Shown one piece after another: positions 51,990 through 60,516 of a stretch of DNA of 64,000 nucleotides. Both the position numbers and the translations under genes were made by a program. The notes below the pieces were generated by a model that ran no database searches, was not told where the DNA came from, and was given only the letters and a program-made list of their open reading frames with translations. The stretch's first letter is position 1. Each line of letters opens with the position of its first letter. The DNA is from Flavobacterium sp. HSC-32F16 (GTDB lineage Bacteria; Bacteroidota; Bacteroidia; Flavobacteriales; Flavobacteriaceae): NCBI RefSeq assembly GCF_024171645.1, contig NZ_JALKAC010000004.1, positions 1-64,000 on the forward strand, given 5' to 3'.

Positions 51990-52017
51990 ACCCGGAAGAC
52001 TATGAAAACTTCCGGGT
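51990..52017 (-). terminator. Terminator after the beta-barrel gene
   Basis: ACCCGGAAG (51990-51998) faces CTTCCGGGT (52009-52017). The A-rich stretch at 51980-51989 gives a U tail on the minus strand. Confidence 0.8.
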
Positions 52018-52056
52018 CTGTTACCAAAAACAAAAAAATAAAATAAACCTTTCTTT

Positions 52057-52575
52057 TTATAATTTAAAACCATAGGCTAAACGAAGAGCCACTTGATTGG
52101 TGTTAAATTTGTCGTAGTCCTCATAACGGACACTAATGTCAATGTATTTGTTGGCGTAGCCAATTCCAGGCGCCCATAAAAAACTAGTATCGTTGTAACC
52201 GTTTGTTACAGCAAAACCGGCACCTACTTCCCCTAAAACATAAAACTGATCTTCCCAGATAAAAGCTTTAAAACCAGCTTTTGCAGGAATAAATCCTAAG
52301 TCTTTTATGTCATTTCCTAAGTCATCTTTTCCTATAAACAAGTTTGTAAAACCAGTTGTTAGTGTTAAAGATGTTTTTTTAGATAAATCATATTGTAAAC
52401 GAACGTCTCCGCCAAGTGACCAATCGTAATCATTGTCTGTTGGAATCCCGCCATTTAATCCAAATCCTAATCTAAATCCCTGATCGTAATTTGTAGCTTC
52501 ACTCTCTTGAGCGAAAGTTGTGTTGGAGTATAAAAAAGCAAAAGCAGCTAGGCATATAATTTGTAATTTTTTCAT
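52057..52575 (-). CDS. Outer-membrane beta-barrel protein
   Basis: The 172-residue protein has a signal peptide (residues 1-22, ending TTFAQ). Alternating amphipathic strands follow (FRLGFGLNGGIPT; DVRLQYDLSKKTSLTLTTGF; AGFKAFIWEDQFYVLGEVGAGF; VALRLAYGFKL), ending in the C-terminal aromatic-hydrophobic strand of outer-membrane barrels. It probably forms an 8-stranded barrel. The function is unknown. It is a single gene with its own terminator. Confidence 0.85.
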   Translation of the reverse strand: MKKLQIICLAAFAFLYSNTTFAQESEATNYDQGFRLGFGLNGGIPTDNDYDWSLGGDVRLQYDLSKKTSLTLTTGFTNLFIGKDDLGNDIKDLGFIPAKAGFKAFIWEDQFYVLGEVGAGFAVTNGYNDTSFLWAPGIGYANKYIDISVRYEDYDKFNTNQVALRLAYGFKL

Positions 52576-52737
52576 GGCAAATATTTTTGAATTATTAATA
52601 ATGTAAAAGTAGATTAGAGGTGTTTTGAGCTTGTTATATAATTTTTAAAAATCGTTATATAATATTATGGTATACTGATTTTGGCCTTAATATTGGCTTA
52701 TATTTTTATTAATAGGATAGAATCCGAACCTTCTGAT

Positions 52738-52745
52738 TATCTTTG
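52738..52745 (+). promoter_or_regulatory. Promoter -7 box of the MATE gene
   Basis: TATCTTTG matches TAnnTTTG and lies 20 bases before the GTG start of the exporter gene. Confidence 0.5.
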
Positions 52746-52765
52746 CGCACTAAAAAAGAATACAA

Positions 52766-54151
52766 GTGAATTTTAAGCAGTACACAAAGGAGTTTTCGTA
52801 TAATTTAAGACTGGCATATCCCGTAATTTTAGGTATGGTAGGGCATACTCTGATTGGTATTGTTGATAATATAATGGTTGGCAAAATAGGGAGTACAGAG
52901 TTAGCGGCAGTTTCATTAGGAAACAGCATGATTTTTATTGCAATGTCTCTTGGAATTGGTTTTTCTACAGCCATAACGCCAATTGTAGCTGAAGGTGATG
53001 CAGAGAAAAATGATACTAAAATTCGTTCGGCATTTCACCATGGATTGTTTTTATGCACCATTTTAGGATTAGTGCTTTTTGTCGTAATTATGTTTGCAAA
53101 ACCAATAATGGAATTGTTGAAGCAGCCTGCAGATGTAATTGCCCTTGCAAAACCTTATTTAGGCTGGGTAGCTTTCTCATTGATTCCTTTAATTATGTAT
53201 CAAGGATATAAACAATTTGCCGACGGAATGTCATTAACCCAATATTCAATGTATGCAATGGTTATGGCTAATGTGCTGCATGTAGGAATTAATTATGTTT
53301 TAATTTACGGAATTTGGGTTTTTCCAAAAATGGGAATCATAGGCGCAGCACTGGGGACTGTAATTTCGAGAATATTTTTGGTAATGTTTATGCATATAAT
53401 GTTGTCAAGAAGAGAAGATTTGAAACGTTTTTTTAAAGGTTTCAGCTTCGAAGAAATTAAAAAATCTACTATAAAAAAAATAATCAGCATTGGATTTCCA
53501 TCAGCAATGCAAATGCTTTTTGAAGTCGTATTGTTTACCGCTTCAATCTGGCTTTGCGGTAATATTGGAAAAACAAGTCAGGCAGCCAATCAAATTGCAT
53601 TGAGTCTGGCGTCGATGACTTTTATGTTTGCCATGGGATTAAGCGTAACCTCAATGATTAGAGTCAGCAACCAAAGAGGATTAAATGATTCTAAAAAATT
53701 AATAGTTGTAGCCCGTTCTATTTTCTTATTGGCTATCGTACTCGAAACTTTCTTTGCACTTCTATTTATAGTATTCCATAATTACCTGCCACATATCTTT
53801 TTGAATATGGAAAATACCGGACAGGTTTTGGATAATACCGAAGTAATTGCCATTGCATCAAAACTCCTTTTAATTGCTGCTGTTTTCCAGATTTCTGATG
53901 GAATTCAGGTTGTAGTTTTAGGCGCTTTACGCGGATTGCAGGATGTAAAAGTGCCAATGTATATTACATTTGCAGCCTATTGGATCATTGGTTTTCCCAT
54001 TTCGTATTATTTAGGAGAACATACAGAACTGAAAGCACAAGGGGTTTGGATAGGACTTTTGGCAGGATTAACAGCAGCAGCAATTTTTCTGTATATTCGC
54101 TTTCATTTTCTAACAAAGAAGTTAATCGCAAATTCATCTTCAAATAATTAA
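52766..54151 (+). CDS. MATE-family multidrug exporter (NorM-like)
   Basis: The 461-residue inner-membrane protein has twelve predicted helices in two homologous halves. The first begins LAYPVILGMVGHTLIGIVDNIMVGKIGSTELAAVSLGNS, the MATE signature; the second has FPSAMQMLFEVVLFTASIWLCG and TSQAANQIALSLASMTFMFAMGLSVTSMIRVSN. It exchanges cations for drugs or metabolites. The start is a GTG at 52766; no ATG fits the family N terminus NFKQYTKEFSYNLRLA. A short acidic protein gene follows. Confidence 0.93.
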   Translation: MNFKQYTKEFSYNLRLAYPVILGMVGHTLIGIVDNIMVGKIGSTELAAVSLGNSMIFIAMSLGIGFSTAITPIVAEGDAEKNDTKIRSAFHHGLFLCTILGLVLFVVIMFAKPIMELLKQPADVIALAKPYLGWVAFSLIPLIMYQGYKQFADGMSLTQYSMYAMVMANVLHVGINYVLIYGIWVFPKMGIIGAALGTVISRIFLVMFMHIMLSRREDLKRFFKGFSFEEIKKSTIKKIISIGFPSAMQMLFEVVLFTASIWLCGNIGKTSQAANQIALSLASMTFMFAMGLSVTSMIRVSNQRGLNDSKKLIVVARSIFLLAIVLETFFALLFIVFHNYLPHIFLNMENTGQVLDNTEVIAIASKLLLIAAVFQISDGIQVVVLGALRGLQDVKVPMYITFAAYWIIGFPISYYLGEHTELKAQGVWIGLLAGLTAAAIFLYIRFHFLTKKLIANSSSNN

Positions 54152-54241
54152 GTTTGGAGCTTAAAATAGATTTACCACTCTCGACAACTATCGGGAATGG
54201 CAAAAAAACAGACATTATAATTTAAAAATAAACTTAATAAT

Positions 54242-54469
54242 ATGGAATTACCTAAATTTTTACTCGGAGATAATACTGATTTTCCAGATGATATTTTCAT
54301 CATTCACCTTGACTATCCAAGATTTATAATCAATTTAAAAGATGATGAGGTTGAATTTATGGAAGAAGCTGAAGACCTTGATGAAGCAGAATTAAATGCA
54401 GAAATGGAAGGCTTGATTGAAAAAGCAAATGAGTTTTACGACAGAGAAGTAAATCGTTACGAAGAGTAA
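54242..54469 (+). CDS. Small acidic protein
   Basis: The 75-residue protein is strongly acidic (EVEFMEEAEDLDEAELNAEMEG) and has no signal peptide. It has a start-like LPKFLLGDNTDFPDDIFIIHLDYPRFIINL. I do not recognise a family. The codon use and clear ATG make it a likely gene. It lies 90 bases after the MATE gene on the same strand. Confidence 0.7.
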   Translation: MELPKFLLGDNTDFPDDIFIIHLDYPRFIINLKDDEVEFMEEAEDLDEAELNAEMEGLIEKANEFYDREVNRYEE

Positions 54470-54693
54470 ACGTACTTATTTTAAAGTTTCATAAAGTCTC
54501 CAGGATATTTTTTTTAAAGTTTTCTGAATGAAATTGTTCGCAAATACGCAGAGCAGCAAAGCTTTCTTTTTTAGGCTTTTAATAAAAACTTTTCTAATCG
54601 CGTCTTTTGCGAGATTAAAAAGCACGTAATTAAAGATACTTTGTGAGTTTATGTCTCCGATTTTTCAACCAAAAAATTAATGCATATCATCTA

Positions 54694-56628
54694 ATGAAAA
54701 AATTAAGTTTCATAAAACCTATTTTCAATTTTATATTGATCGGATTATTGATTACGACTTTAAGCCGAATATTTTTGTTTTTTCTCTTTAAAGAAAGAGT
54801 AGAGCAGACACCAGATTTTTGGTATATTTTTCCAATCGGTTTACGAATGGACTTAATTTTACTTTGTTATCTATCATTTCTGCCAGCCGTTTTAATCACT
54901 TTTCTGCCCAATAATTGGATTAAGTTTACTAATTCGTTTTTGGTAATTTACAGTTTCTTATTTCTGTTTCTGATACTTTTTGTAGAATTGGCTTCGCCAG
55001 ATTTTGTAAAGCAATATGATACACGTCCCAATAAGATTTTCTTAGATTATCTGATTTATCCAAAAGAAGTAGTGGGAATGCTTTTAAAAAGTTACCTGAC
55101 TTCAATCATTGTGACTTTTTTAATTCTTGGAGCTGTGATTTATTTAGCCTTCAAAAAAGGGAAAAAGTATTTTCATACCACCAATACCGAATATAAATTT
55201 AAATTAATGATTTTTCCATTAGTGGCTTTTTTATTGTTTTTTGGAGCACGTTCAAGTCTAACTTCAAAACGACCTATTAATGCCAGTAATGCTGTTTTTT
55301 CAACAGATCAGTTGACAAATACTTTAGGATTAAATTCATTTTATACCGTTGCTTTTGCTGCTTATTCTATTAAGAATGAAGGAAACACCAAAATGTATGG
55401 TAAAATGGATGAAGCCGAGGCTATTGCTCGTGTAAAAAAATACATGATTGCTGGTCCAAATGATTTTACAGATAAAGAAATTCCGTTTTTACATGTACAG
55501 CAGCCAGATTCAGTTTTAAAGAAACCCTATAATCTGGTGATTTTTCTACAAGAAAGCCTGGGGGCAGAATACGTTGGTATTTTAGGGGGAAAACCTTTAA
55601 CTCCAGAATTTGATAAATTATCAAAAGAAGGATTATTGTTTACCAATTTATATTGTACAGGAACCAGAAGCGTTCGTGGAATCGAAGCTGTTTTAACTGG
55701 ATTTTTGCCGTCACCATCTGAAAGCGTGGTGAAGCTGGGGAACTCACAGCAAGGATTTTTTACGCTTGCAGATGCTTTAAAGCATAAAGGTTACGACACT
55801 AGTTTCATTTACGGCGGAATGGCCAATTTTGACAACATGGCTTCGTTTTTCAACGGAAATGGTTTCAGTGATATTGTAGATCAGGAAGATTTTGAATCCG
55901 ACGGGAATAAATATGCTTTCAAGGGAACTTGGGGCTACTCTGATGAAGATTTGGTTACTAAAGCGAATAATTATTTCAAATCAAAAGGAGATAAACCCTT
56001 TTTCTCTTTAATGTTTTCGACTTCAAATCATGAACCTTTTGAATATCCTGCTGGAAGAATAAAACAGTACGATAAAAAAGCGGCAACGGTAAACAATGCT
56101 ATGAAATATGCCGATTTTTCAATTGGAAAATTCTTTGAAATGGCTAAAAAAGAAGACTATTTCAAGAATACCATTTTTATTGTAATCGCAGATCATAATA
56201 CGAGAACATATGGAAAGAATTTAGTACCAATAAACAAATTCCACATTCCGGCATTTATTATGGGGCCGGGAGTTCCAAAAGGGGCTGTTTATAATAGATT
56301 AGCAAGTCAAATCGATATTCCGCCAACATTGTTAAGTTATTTAGGACTTACATTTGAAACACCAATGGTAGGTAGAAACTTGAGTAAACTGGATCCAAAA
56401 GTTCAGGGAAGATCTATTATGCAGTTTAATGATATCAATGCGTTTAGAGTAGAAAATCAGGTTGTGATTATGCAGCCAAATTTGAAACCATTACAATTTG
56501 AAATCAAAAACGATACGACTTTAATTCCGGTTAAATTAAATGAAGAATTAGCAAAAGATGCTTTGGCTCATGTAATTACGGCTGGAAATTTATACAAAGA
56601 AAATAAATACAAGCTTAGAGCGAAGTAA
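54694..56628 (+). CDS. LTA synthase-like phosphoglycerol transferase / sulfatase-fold membrane protein
   Basis: The 644-residue protein has five N-terminal membrane helices (within residues 1-200) and then an extracytoplasmic alkaline-phosphatase-fold domain of the LtaS type. FLQESLGAEYVG holds the metal Glu; the nucleophile Thr is T324 in CTGTRSVRG; FSTSNHEPFEYP and FIVIADHNTRTYG supply other ligands. In a Gram-negative it probably transfers phosphoglycerol or phosphoethanolamine to envelope glycans or lipids (inference). The start MKKLSFIK was chosen over a longer frame that begins 51 bases upstream. Confidence 0.9.
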   Translation: MKKLSFIKPIFNFILIGLLITTLSRIFLFFLFKERVEQTPDFWYIFPIGLRMDLILLCYLSFLPAVLITFLPNNWIKFTNSFLVIYSFLFLFLILFVELASPDFVKQYDTRPNKIFLDYLIYPKEVVGMLLKSYLTSIIVTFLILGAVIYLAFKKGKKYFHTTNTEYKFKLMIFPLVAFLLFFGARSSLTSKRPINASNAVFSTDQLTNTLGLNSFYTVAFAAYSIKNEGNTKMYGKMDEAEAIARVKKYMIAGPNDFTDKEIPFLHVQQPDSVLKKPYNLVIFLQESLGAEYVGILGGKPLTPEFDKLSKEGLLFTNLYCTGTRSVRGIEAVLTGFLPSPSESVVKLGNSQQGFFTLADALKHKGYDTSFIYGGMANFDNMASFFNGNGFSDIVDQEDFESDGNKYAFKGTWGYSDEDLVTKANNYFKSKGDKPFFSLMFSTSNHEPFEYPAGRIKQYDKKAATVNNAMKYADFSIGKFFEMAKKEDYFKNTIFIVIADHNTRTYGKNLVPINKFHIPAFIMGPGVPKGAVYNRLASQIDIPPTLLSYLGLTFETPMVGRNLSKLDPKVQGRSIMQFNDINAFRVENQVVIMQPNLKPLQFEIKNDTTLIPVKLNEELAKDALAHVITAGNLYKENKYKLRAK

Positions 56629-56639
56629 GATTCATAGGC

Positions 56640-56825
56640 TCAAAGCTGCAAAGGGACTAAGGTTCAAAGAAACAGAGAAACAACTTTGTTACTTTGAACC
56701 TTTGTCACATTGAACGATGTCGAAATGTTTTACGGTTGTCTTCCCAAGCCTCGGGAAATAAAGAGCCAGTCTTTGTAGATTTACTTGAGAAGATTCCTCG
56801 TTCCTCGGAATGACAGGATTGAAGA
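56640..56825. repeat. Mixed intergenic repeats
   Basis: AAGGTTCAAAG (56659-56669) faces CTTTGAACCTT (56692-56702). Next come GAACGATGTCGAAATG (56713-56728), AAGCCTCGGGAAA (near 56749) and CCTCGTTCCTCGGAATGACAG (near 56797). These are typical dispersed flavobacterial fragments; no gene is seen. Confidence 0.55.
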
Positions 56826-56846
56826 AAACCTTAGCATATTAGTAAC

Positions 56847-57941
56847 TTATCGGCTTTTATTAAAATAAAATTTTAATAACTCCTGAGCAGCTGCAAAAGG
56901 TGAAATCTCATTATTTTGCACTGCTTTTTTGTTTTGTTCTAAAAGCGTAATAATTTCGGGTTTATTGAAGAAGTTCGATTTCAATTGTTCGTTTATGGTT
57001 TCCATCATCCAGAACTGATTTTGTTCGTTTCTTTTTTCCTGAAAGAAACCAGTTTCTTTAGTCAGCTCAAAATAATCGGAAATCGTGTTCCAGATATCTG
57101 AAATACCCTCTTTAGTAATAGCACTGCAAGTGGTAACTTTTGGCTGCCAGTTTGATTTTTTCGGAGGAAACAAATGCAAAGCCCTGTTAAATTCAAGTTT
57201 CGCCTGATTGGCTTTTTTAATATTATCTCCGTCGGCTTTATTTATTACGATCGAATCAGCCATTTCCATAATACCGCGTTTAATACCTTGAAGTTCATCG
57301 CCGGCACCAGAAATTTTCAATAAAAGAAAAAAGTCAACCATACTGTGAACAGCAGTTTCACTTTGACCAACGCCAACAGTTTCAATAATTATCGTGTCAA
57401 AACCTGCAGCTTCACATAAAATAATCGATTCACGGGTTTTACGTGCTACACCGCCTAAATTTTCGCCAGAAGCACTTGGACGAATAAAAGCATTTTCATC
57501 TTTTACTAGTTCCTCCATTCGGGTTTTGTCGCCCAAAATACTTCCATGAGAAATTGAACTGCTGGGATCAACTGCCAAAACAGCGACTTTTTTTCCTGCC
57601 TGAGTAAGATAAGTTCCAAAAGCCTCTATAAAAGTACTTTTTCCAACTCCGGGAACTCCCGTAATTCCTATTCTAATAGACTTGTTTGAATAAGGCAGGC
57701 AGCCATTTATAATTTCATTTGCTTTTGCACTATGTTCAGGATTTGTACTTTCAATAAGTGTAATCGCCCGACTCAAAGCAGTTCTGTTTCCTGATAGAAT
57801 TCCAGAGATTAATTCTGCTGCTGAAGGCTGTTGTCTGCGTTTGTTTTTAATTTGATTGATAGCTGAAACATTGGTGATTTCGGGAGATGAAATTCCAGCT
57901 TTTTCAGTTAAACTGCTCGACTGTTTTTTAAAACTTGACAA
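56847..57941 (-). CDS. meaB: Methylmalonyl-CoA mutase-associated GTPase MeaB
   Basis: MeaB guards and reloads the adenosylcobalamin of methylmalonyl-CoA mutase. The 364-residue protein has the P-loop GVPGVGKST (about residues 93-101), VLAVDPSSSISHGSILGDKTRM, the switch ETVGVGQSE and the guanine motif NKADGDN. An N-terminal helical region and C-terminal dimerisation arm are present. It lies 41 kb from mutAB, so the partners are not co-transcribed. Confidence 0.95.
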   Translation of the reverse strand: MSSFKKQSSSLTEKAGISSPEITNVSAINQIKNKRRQQPSAAELISGILSGNRTALSRAITLIESTNPEHSAKANEIINGCLPYSNKSIRIGITGVPGVGKSTFIEAFGTYLTQAGKKVAVLAVDPSSSISHGSILGDKTRMEELVKDENAFIRPSASGENLGGVARKTRESIILCEAAGFDTIIIETVGVGQSETAVHSMVDFFLLLKISGAGDELQGIKRGIMEMADSIVINKADGDNIKKANQAKLEFNRALHLFPPKKSNWQPKVTTCSAITKEGISDIWNTISDYFELTKETGFFQEKRNEQNQFWMMETINEQLKSNFFNKPEIITLLEQNKKAVQNNEISPFAAAQELLKFYFNKSR

Positions 57942-58052
57942 AATACTTTTTTAATAATGTAAAAGTACTGAAAACAAAAACAGTTTCAAAAAGTTAGTTT
58001 GCCAAGAATTACACGAATTTGCCCTAATTTGTTACTGTATTTTGCCATCCTC

Positions 58053-58194
58053 AGCGAAGTCAAAGGAAATAACAAGTAGCTCGACAAAGATTATTTAGCT
58101 GTAAAGTTTTGATATAAAGAGACCCTGCAGGTTTTTAAAACCTGCAGGGTCTAAGTAGTATTGTGAAGTTTCTGACGTATCCTTTGACTTCGCT
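58053..58194. repeat. Nested inverted-repeat element
   Basis: AGCGAAGTCAAAGGA (58053-58067) is perfectly inverted at 58180-58194. Near its centre lies a second perfect palindrome, GACCCTGCAGG (58121-58131) with CCTGCAGGGTC (58141-58151). The 142-bp unit lies between meaB and the reductase gene, both read on the minus strand. The outer motif recurs as a single arm at 8151 (GAGCGAAGTCAAAG). Confidence 0.85.
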
Positions 58195-58229
58195 CAGTAT
58201 GAAATAGACTTAGTTCTTTAATATAAAAA

Positions 58230-58265
58230 CTTAGTATCTCAGCATCTTAGAGCCTTAGCATCTTA
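58230..58265. repeat. CTAAG repeat array, copy 2
   Basis: Units of CTTAGTATCTCAGCATCTTA and GAGCCTTAGCATCTTA lie just downstream of the reductase gene stop. Confidence 0.65.
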
Positions 58266-58269
58266 AAAA

Positions 58270-58911
58270 TTAGTATCCAGCAGTAAAACGAACTTGGTGA
58301 TGTTTTGGATTTTCTACTTCATCAGCAATTACAACAGCTAAATCTTCTACAGATAAAATACTTCTTTGTTCGTCGTTAAAAACAGGATTTTCTAAGCCTA
58401 AGCGGTATTTTCCAGTTCTTCCTGTTTTAGTTCCGGCGTGCATTTCAAAAGCAGGGCTGAAAAATGCCCAGTCTAAATCTTTTTCCTCTTTAATGATATT
58501 CAAATAATTTCTCGCGGCATTTGCTCCGTTAAAAATTTCTTTTGGAAAATCTGGTGTGTCAACCGCTTGTAAATCTGGCGCAACAAACAAACTTCCGGCT
58601 CCTCCAATTGTAATAAATCTTTTTACTCCAGATTTTTTAACCGCTTCCTGAATAGCTTTTGATCCGTTAAGAAAATCATCATAAATATTTGGGTTTGTCC
58701 ATCCTGGATTAAAAGCATTCACAACAACATCGTGTCCTTTTAAAACCTCTGCCAAAGCATCAACATTAAAAACATCTGCTGCAATCCATGTTGCGTTTGC
58801 AGTATCTTTTGGATTTCTGGCAATAGCCGTAATATCCTGTTTTCTGTCTGCTAATTCGTTTAAAATTGCTGTTCCAACGAAGCCTGTAGCTCCAATAATT
58901 GCGATTTTCAT
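58270..58911 (-). CDS. NAD(P)-binding NmrA-like reductase
   Basis: The 213-residue atypical SDR has the NADP motif GATGFVGTAIL (residues 7-17), then ITAIARNP with an Arg that suggests NADPH. VVNAFNPG and RFITIGGAGSLFV are typical of the YwnB/NmrA group. It probably reduces quinones or aldehydes or senses redox state. It lies 57 bases after the Rrf2-type regulator gene; the same pairing occurs in the Bacillus ywnA-ywnB region. A 19-bp operator-like site (58929-58947) precedes it and recurs before the regulator. Confidence 0.88.
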   Translation of the reverse strand: MKIAIIGATGFVGTAILNELADRKQDITAIARNPKDTANATWIAADVFNVDALAEVLKGHDVVVNAFNPGWTNPNIYDDFLNGSKAIQEAVKKSGVKRFITIGGAGSLFVAPDLQAVDTPDFPKEIFNGANAARNYLNIIKEEKDLDWAFFSPAFEMHAGTKTGRTGKYRLGLENPVFNDEQRSILSVEDLAVVIADEVENPKHHQVRFTAGY

Positions 58912-58928
58912 AGTATATAAATTTATTT

Positions 58929-58947
58929 AGTAATAAAAAATGTTACA
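58929..58947 (-). promoter_or_regulatory. Probable Rrf2 operator before the reductase gene
   Basis: The plus strand reads AGTAATAAAAAATGTTACA, an inverted GTAA-N10-TTAC. It matches 17 of 19 bases of the site before the regulator gene (59379-59397) and lies 17 bases upstream of the reductase start. Confidence 0.65.
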
Positions 58948-58968
58948 GTTTTGTGCAAAAAAATAGTT

Positions 58969-59376
58969 TTAAAATTGATTCGAAAAATCTTCTAAAGTAA
59001 TACCCTGTAATTGGGTGCTCACTTTCTCATTCATATCAGCATATAAATTGGCCAGCTGCTGATTAATATTTTTTCCAACAGGACAATCGGGATTAGGCTG
59101 ATTTTTAGCATAACCTAAACCAATGGTTTCAAAAGTCATTTCGAAAATCTCTTTTAATGTCAGTTTTGATGAATCTATGGCTAATTTTGTTCCGCCATTT
59201 TTGCCTTCTTTACTTTCTACAATATGATGCGCTTTTAGGTTTGCAATTTCTTTTCGAACCAAAACCGGATTCAAATTAATACTTCCTGCAATAAACTCTG
59301 ATGATAAATAATCATTTGGGAATTTAGTCAGCAAAGTAAGAATGTGAATAGTTATGGCAAATTTACCTGAAATCAT
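58969..59376 (-). CDS. Rrf2-family transcription regulator (YwnA-like)
   Basis: The 135-residue protein has the Rrf2 winged helix (ISGKFAITIHILTLLTKFPNDYLSSEFIAGSINLNPVLVRKEIANLKAHHIVESKEGKNGGTKLA). Only one Cys (NPDCPVG) is left of the three that bind the cluster in IscR and NsrR, so it is probably a cluster-free thiol or metabolite sensor. The start MISGKFAI was chosen; the longer frame would run through the operator. It most likely controls itself and the reductase gene through the paired 19-bp sites. Confidence 0.9.
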   Translation of the reverse strand: MISGKFAITIHILTLLTKFPNDYLSSEFIAGSINLNPVLVRKEIANLKAHHIVESKEGKNGGTKLAIDSSKLTLKEIFEMTFETIGLGYAKNQPNPDCPVGKNINQQLANLYADMNEKVSTQLQGITLEDFSNQF

Positions 59377-59378
59377 AC

Positions 59379-59397
59379 TGTAATAAAATATGTTACA
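59379..59397 (-). promoter_or_regulatory. Probable Rrf2 operator before its own gene
   Basis: TGTAATAAAATATGTTACA is an inverted repeat (TGTAA...TTACA) ending two bases from the start codon of the regulator. It nearly equals the site at 58929-58947, pointing to self-repression. Confidence 0.7.
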
Positions 59398-59470
59398 AAT
59401 GTAATGAGTTTTATAACACAAAAACTAATTTTAACTAAAAATTAATGCGCCTAAAGAATTTTTAAATGTC

Positions 59471-59478
59471 TACTTTTG
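59471..59478 (+). promoter_or_regulatory. Promoter -7 box of the AEC transporter gene
   Basis: TACTTTTG matches TAnnTTTG, 15 bases before the start codon at 59494. Confidence 0.55.
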
Positions 59479-59493
59479 TTTTGAAGCCTTGAT

Positions 59494-60405
59494 ATGAACA
59501 ACTTTATTATAATATTTTTCTTTTTGTTTTTAGGATTGCTTTTGCAAAATGTAAAGCAGTTTCCAACTCATATCTATAAAACAATTAATAAAATTGTCAT
59601 TTATGTGTGTCTTCCAGCAATAACTTTATATCATATTCCGAAAATAAAATGGAGTAATGAATTGTTGTTTCCAATAGGAGCGGGCTGGATTAGTTTCTTT
59701 CTGGCTTTTGTGTTTTTTCATTTTTTAGGGCGACGATTAGGCTGGTCAAATAAATTAACAGGCTGTTTGATTTTAACAGCTGGATTAAGTAATTCCTCAT
59801 TTCTTGGTTATCCCATTGTTGAAGCTTTATTTGGAAAGAAAGGTTTAGAAACTGCTGTTTTGGTAGATCAGCCAGGAACTTTTGTTGTGGTTTCGACGTT
59901 AGGCGTTTTTGTTGCCGCTTTTTATTCAAAAGGAAGTCCGGATTTTAAAAGCATTACAAAAAAGATACTCTTCTTTCCGCCTTTTATTACATTTATTGCG
60001 TCGTGTTTATTAAATGTTTTGAATTACGATTTAAATCAAACTATTCAATCTTCATTATTAAAAATAGGAAGTTTAGTGACACCTCTAGCTTTATTTTCGG
60101 TAGGATTGCAATTAACTTTCGATAGAAAGAGTCGACATTGGAAATTTTTATACCTCGGACTTTTCTTCAGACTTATTGTAACGCCGCTTATCATTTTTGT
60201 TTTATATGTTTTTATTTTCAACCAGCGTTCTGAGGCTATAAAAATTACTATTATAGAAATTGCAATGGCTCCCATGATTACAGGTGCAATTCTCGCTTCG
60301 ACTTATGGTTTGAAACCAAAATTAAGCAGTATGATGATTGGTTTTGGAATTCCAATTTCGTTTATAACTCTTGCCATTTGGTACTTTGTGGTTGGTTTTA
60401 TTTAA
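59494..60405 (+). CDS. AEC-family (auxin efflux carrier) transporter
   Basis: The 303-residue inner-membrane protein has ten predicted helices in two halves, with the AEC features IVIYVCLPAITLYHIPKI in the first half and GLSNSSFLGYPIVEALFG, VTPLALFSVGLQLTF and APMITGAILASTYGL later. Bacterial members carry dicarboxylates such as malate, or unknown acids. It diverges from the Rrf2 gene and shares its short upstream region, so the Rrf2 protein might also affect it (inference). Confidence 0.9.
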   Translation: MNNFIIIFFFLFLGLLLQNVKQFPTHIYKTINKIVIYVCLPAITLYHIPKIKWSNELLFPIGAGWISFFLAFVFFHFLGRRLGWSNKLTGCLILTAGLSNSSFLGYPIVEALFGKKGLETAVLVDQPGTFVVVSTLGVFVAAFYSKGSPDFKSITKKILFFPPFITFIASCLLNVLNYDLNQTIQSSLLKIGSLVTPLALFSVGLQLTFDRKSRHWKFLYLGLFFRLIVTPLIIFVLYVFIFNQRSEAIKITIIEIAMAPMITGAILASTYGLKPKLSSMMIGFGIPISFITLAIWYFVVGFI

Positions 60406-60516
60406 ATTAGAATAGTAATTAGATAGAGCTGATAGAATTTTAACTTTTTTTTAATTCTTGTGTGTTTTCTACATCTGTTTTTTAGTTAATTTTAGAGGAA
60501 CTAAAAAATATAAATT

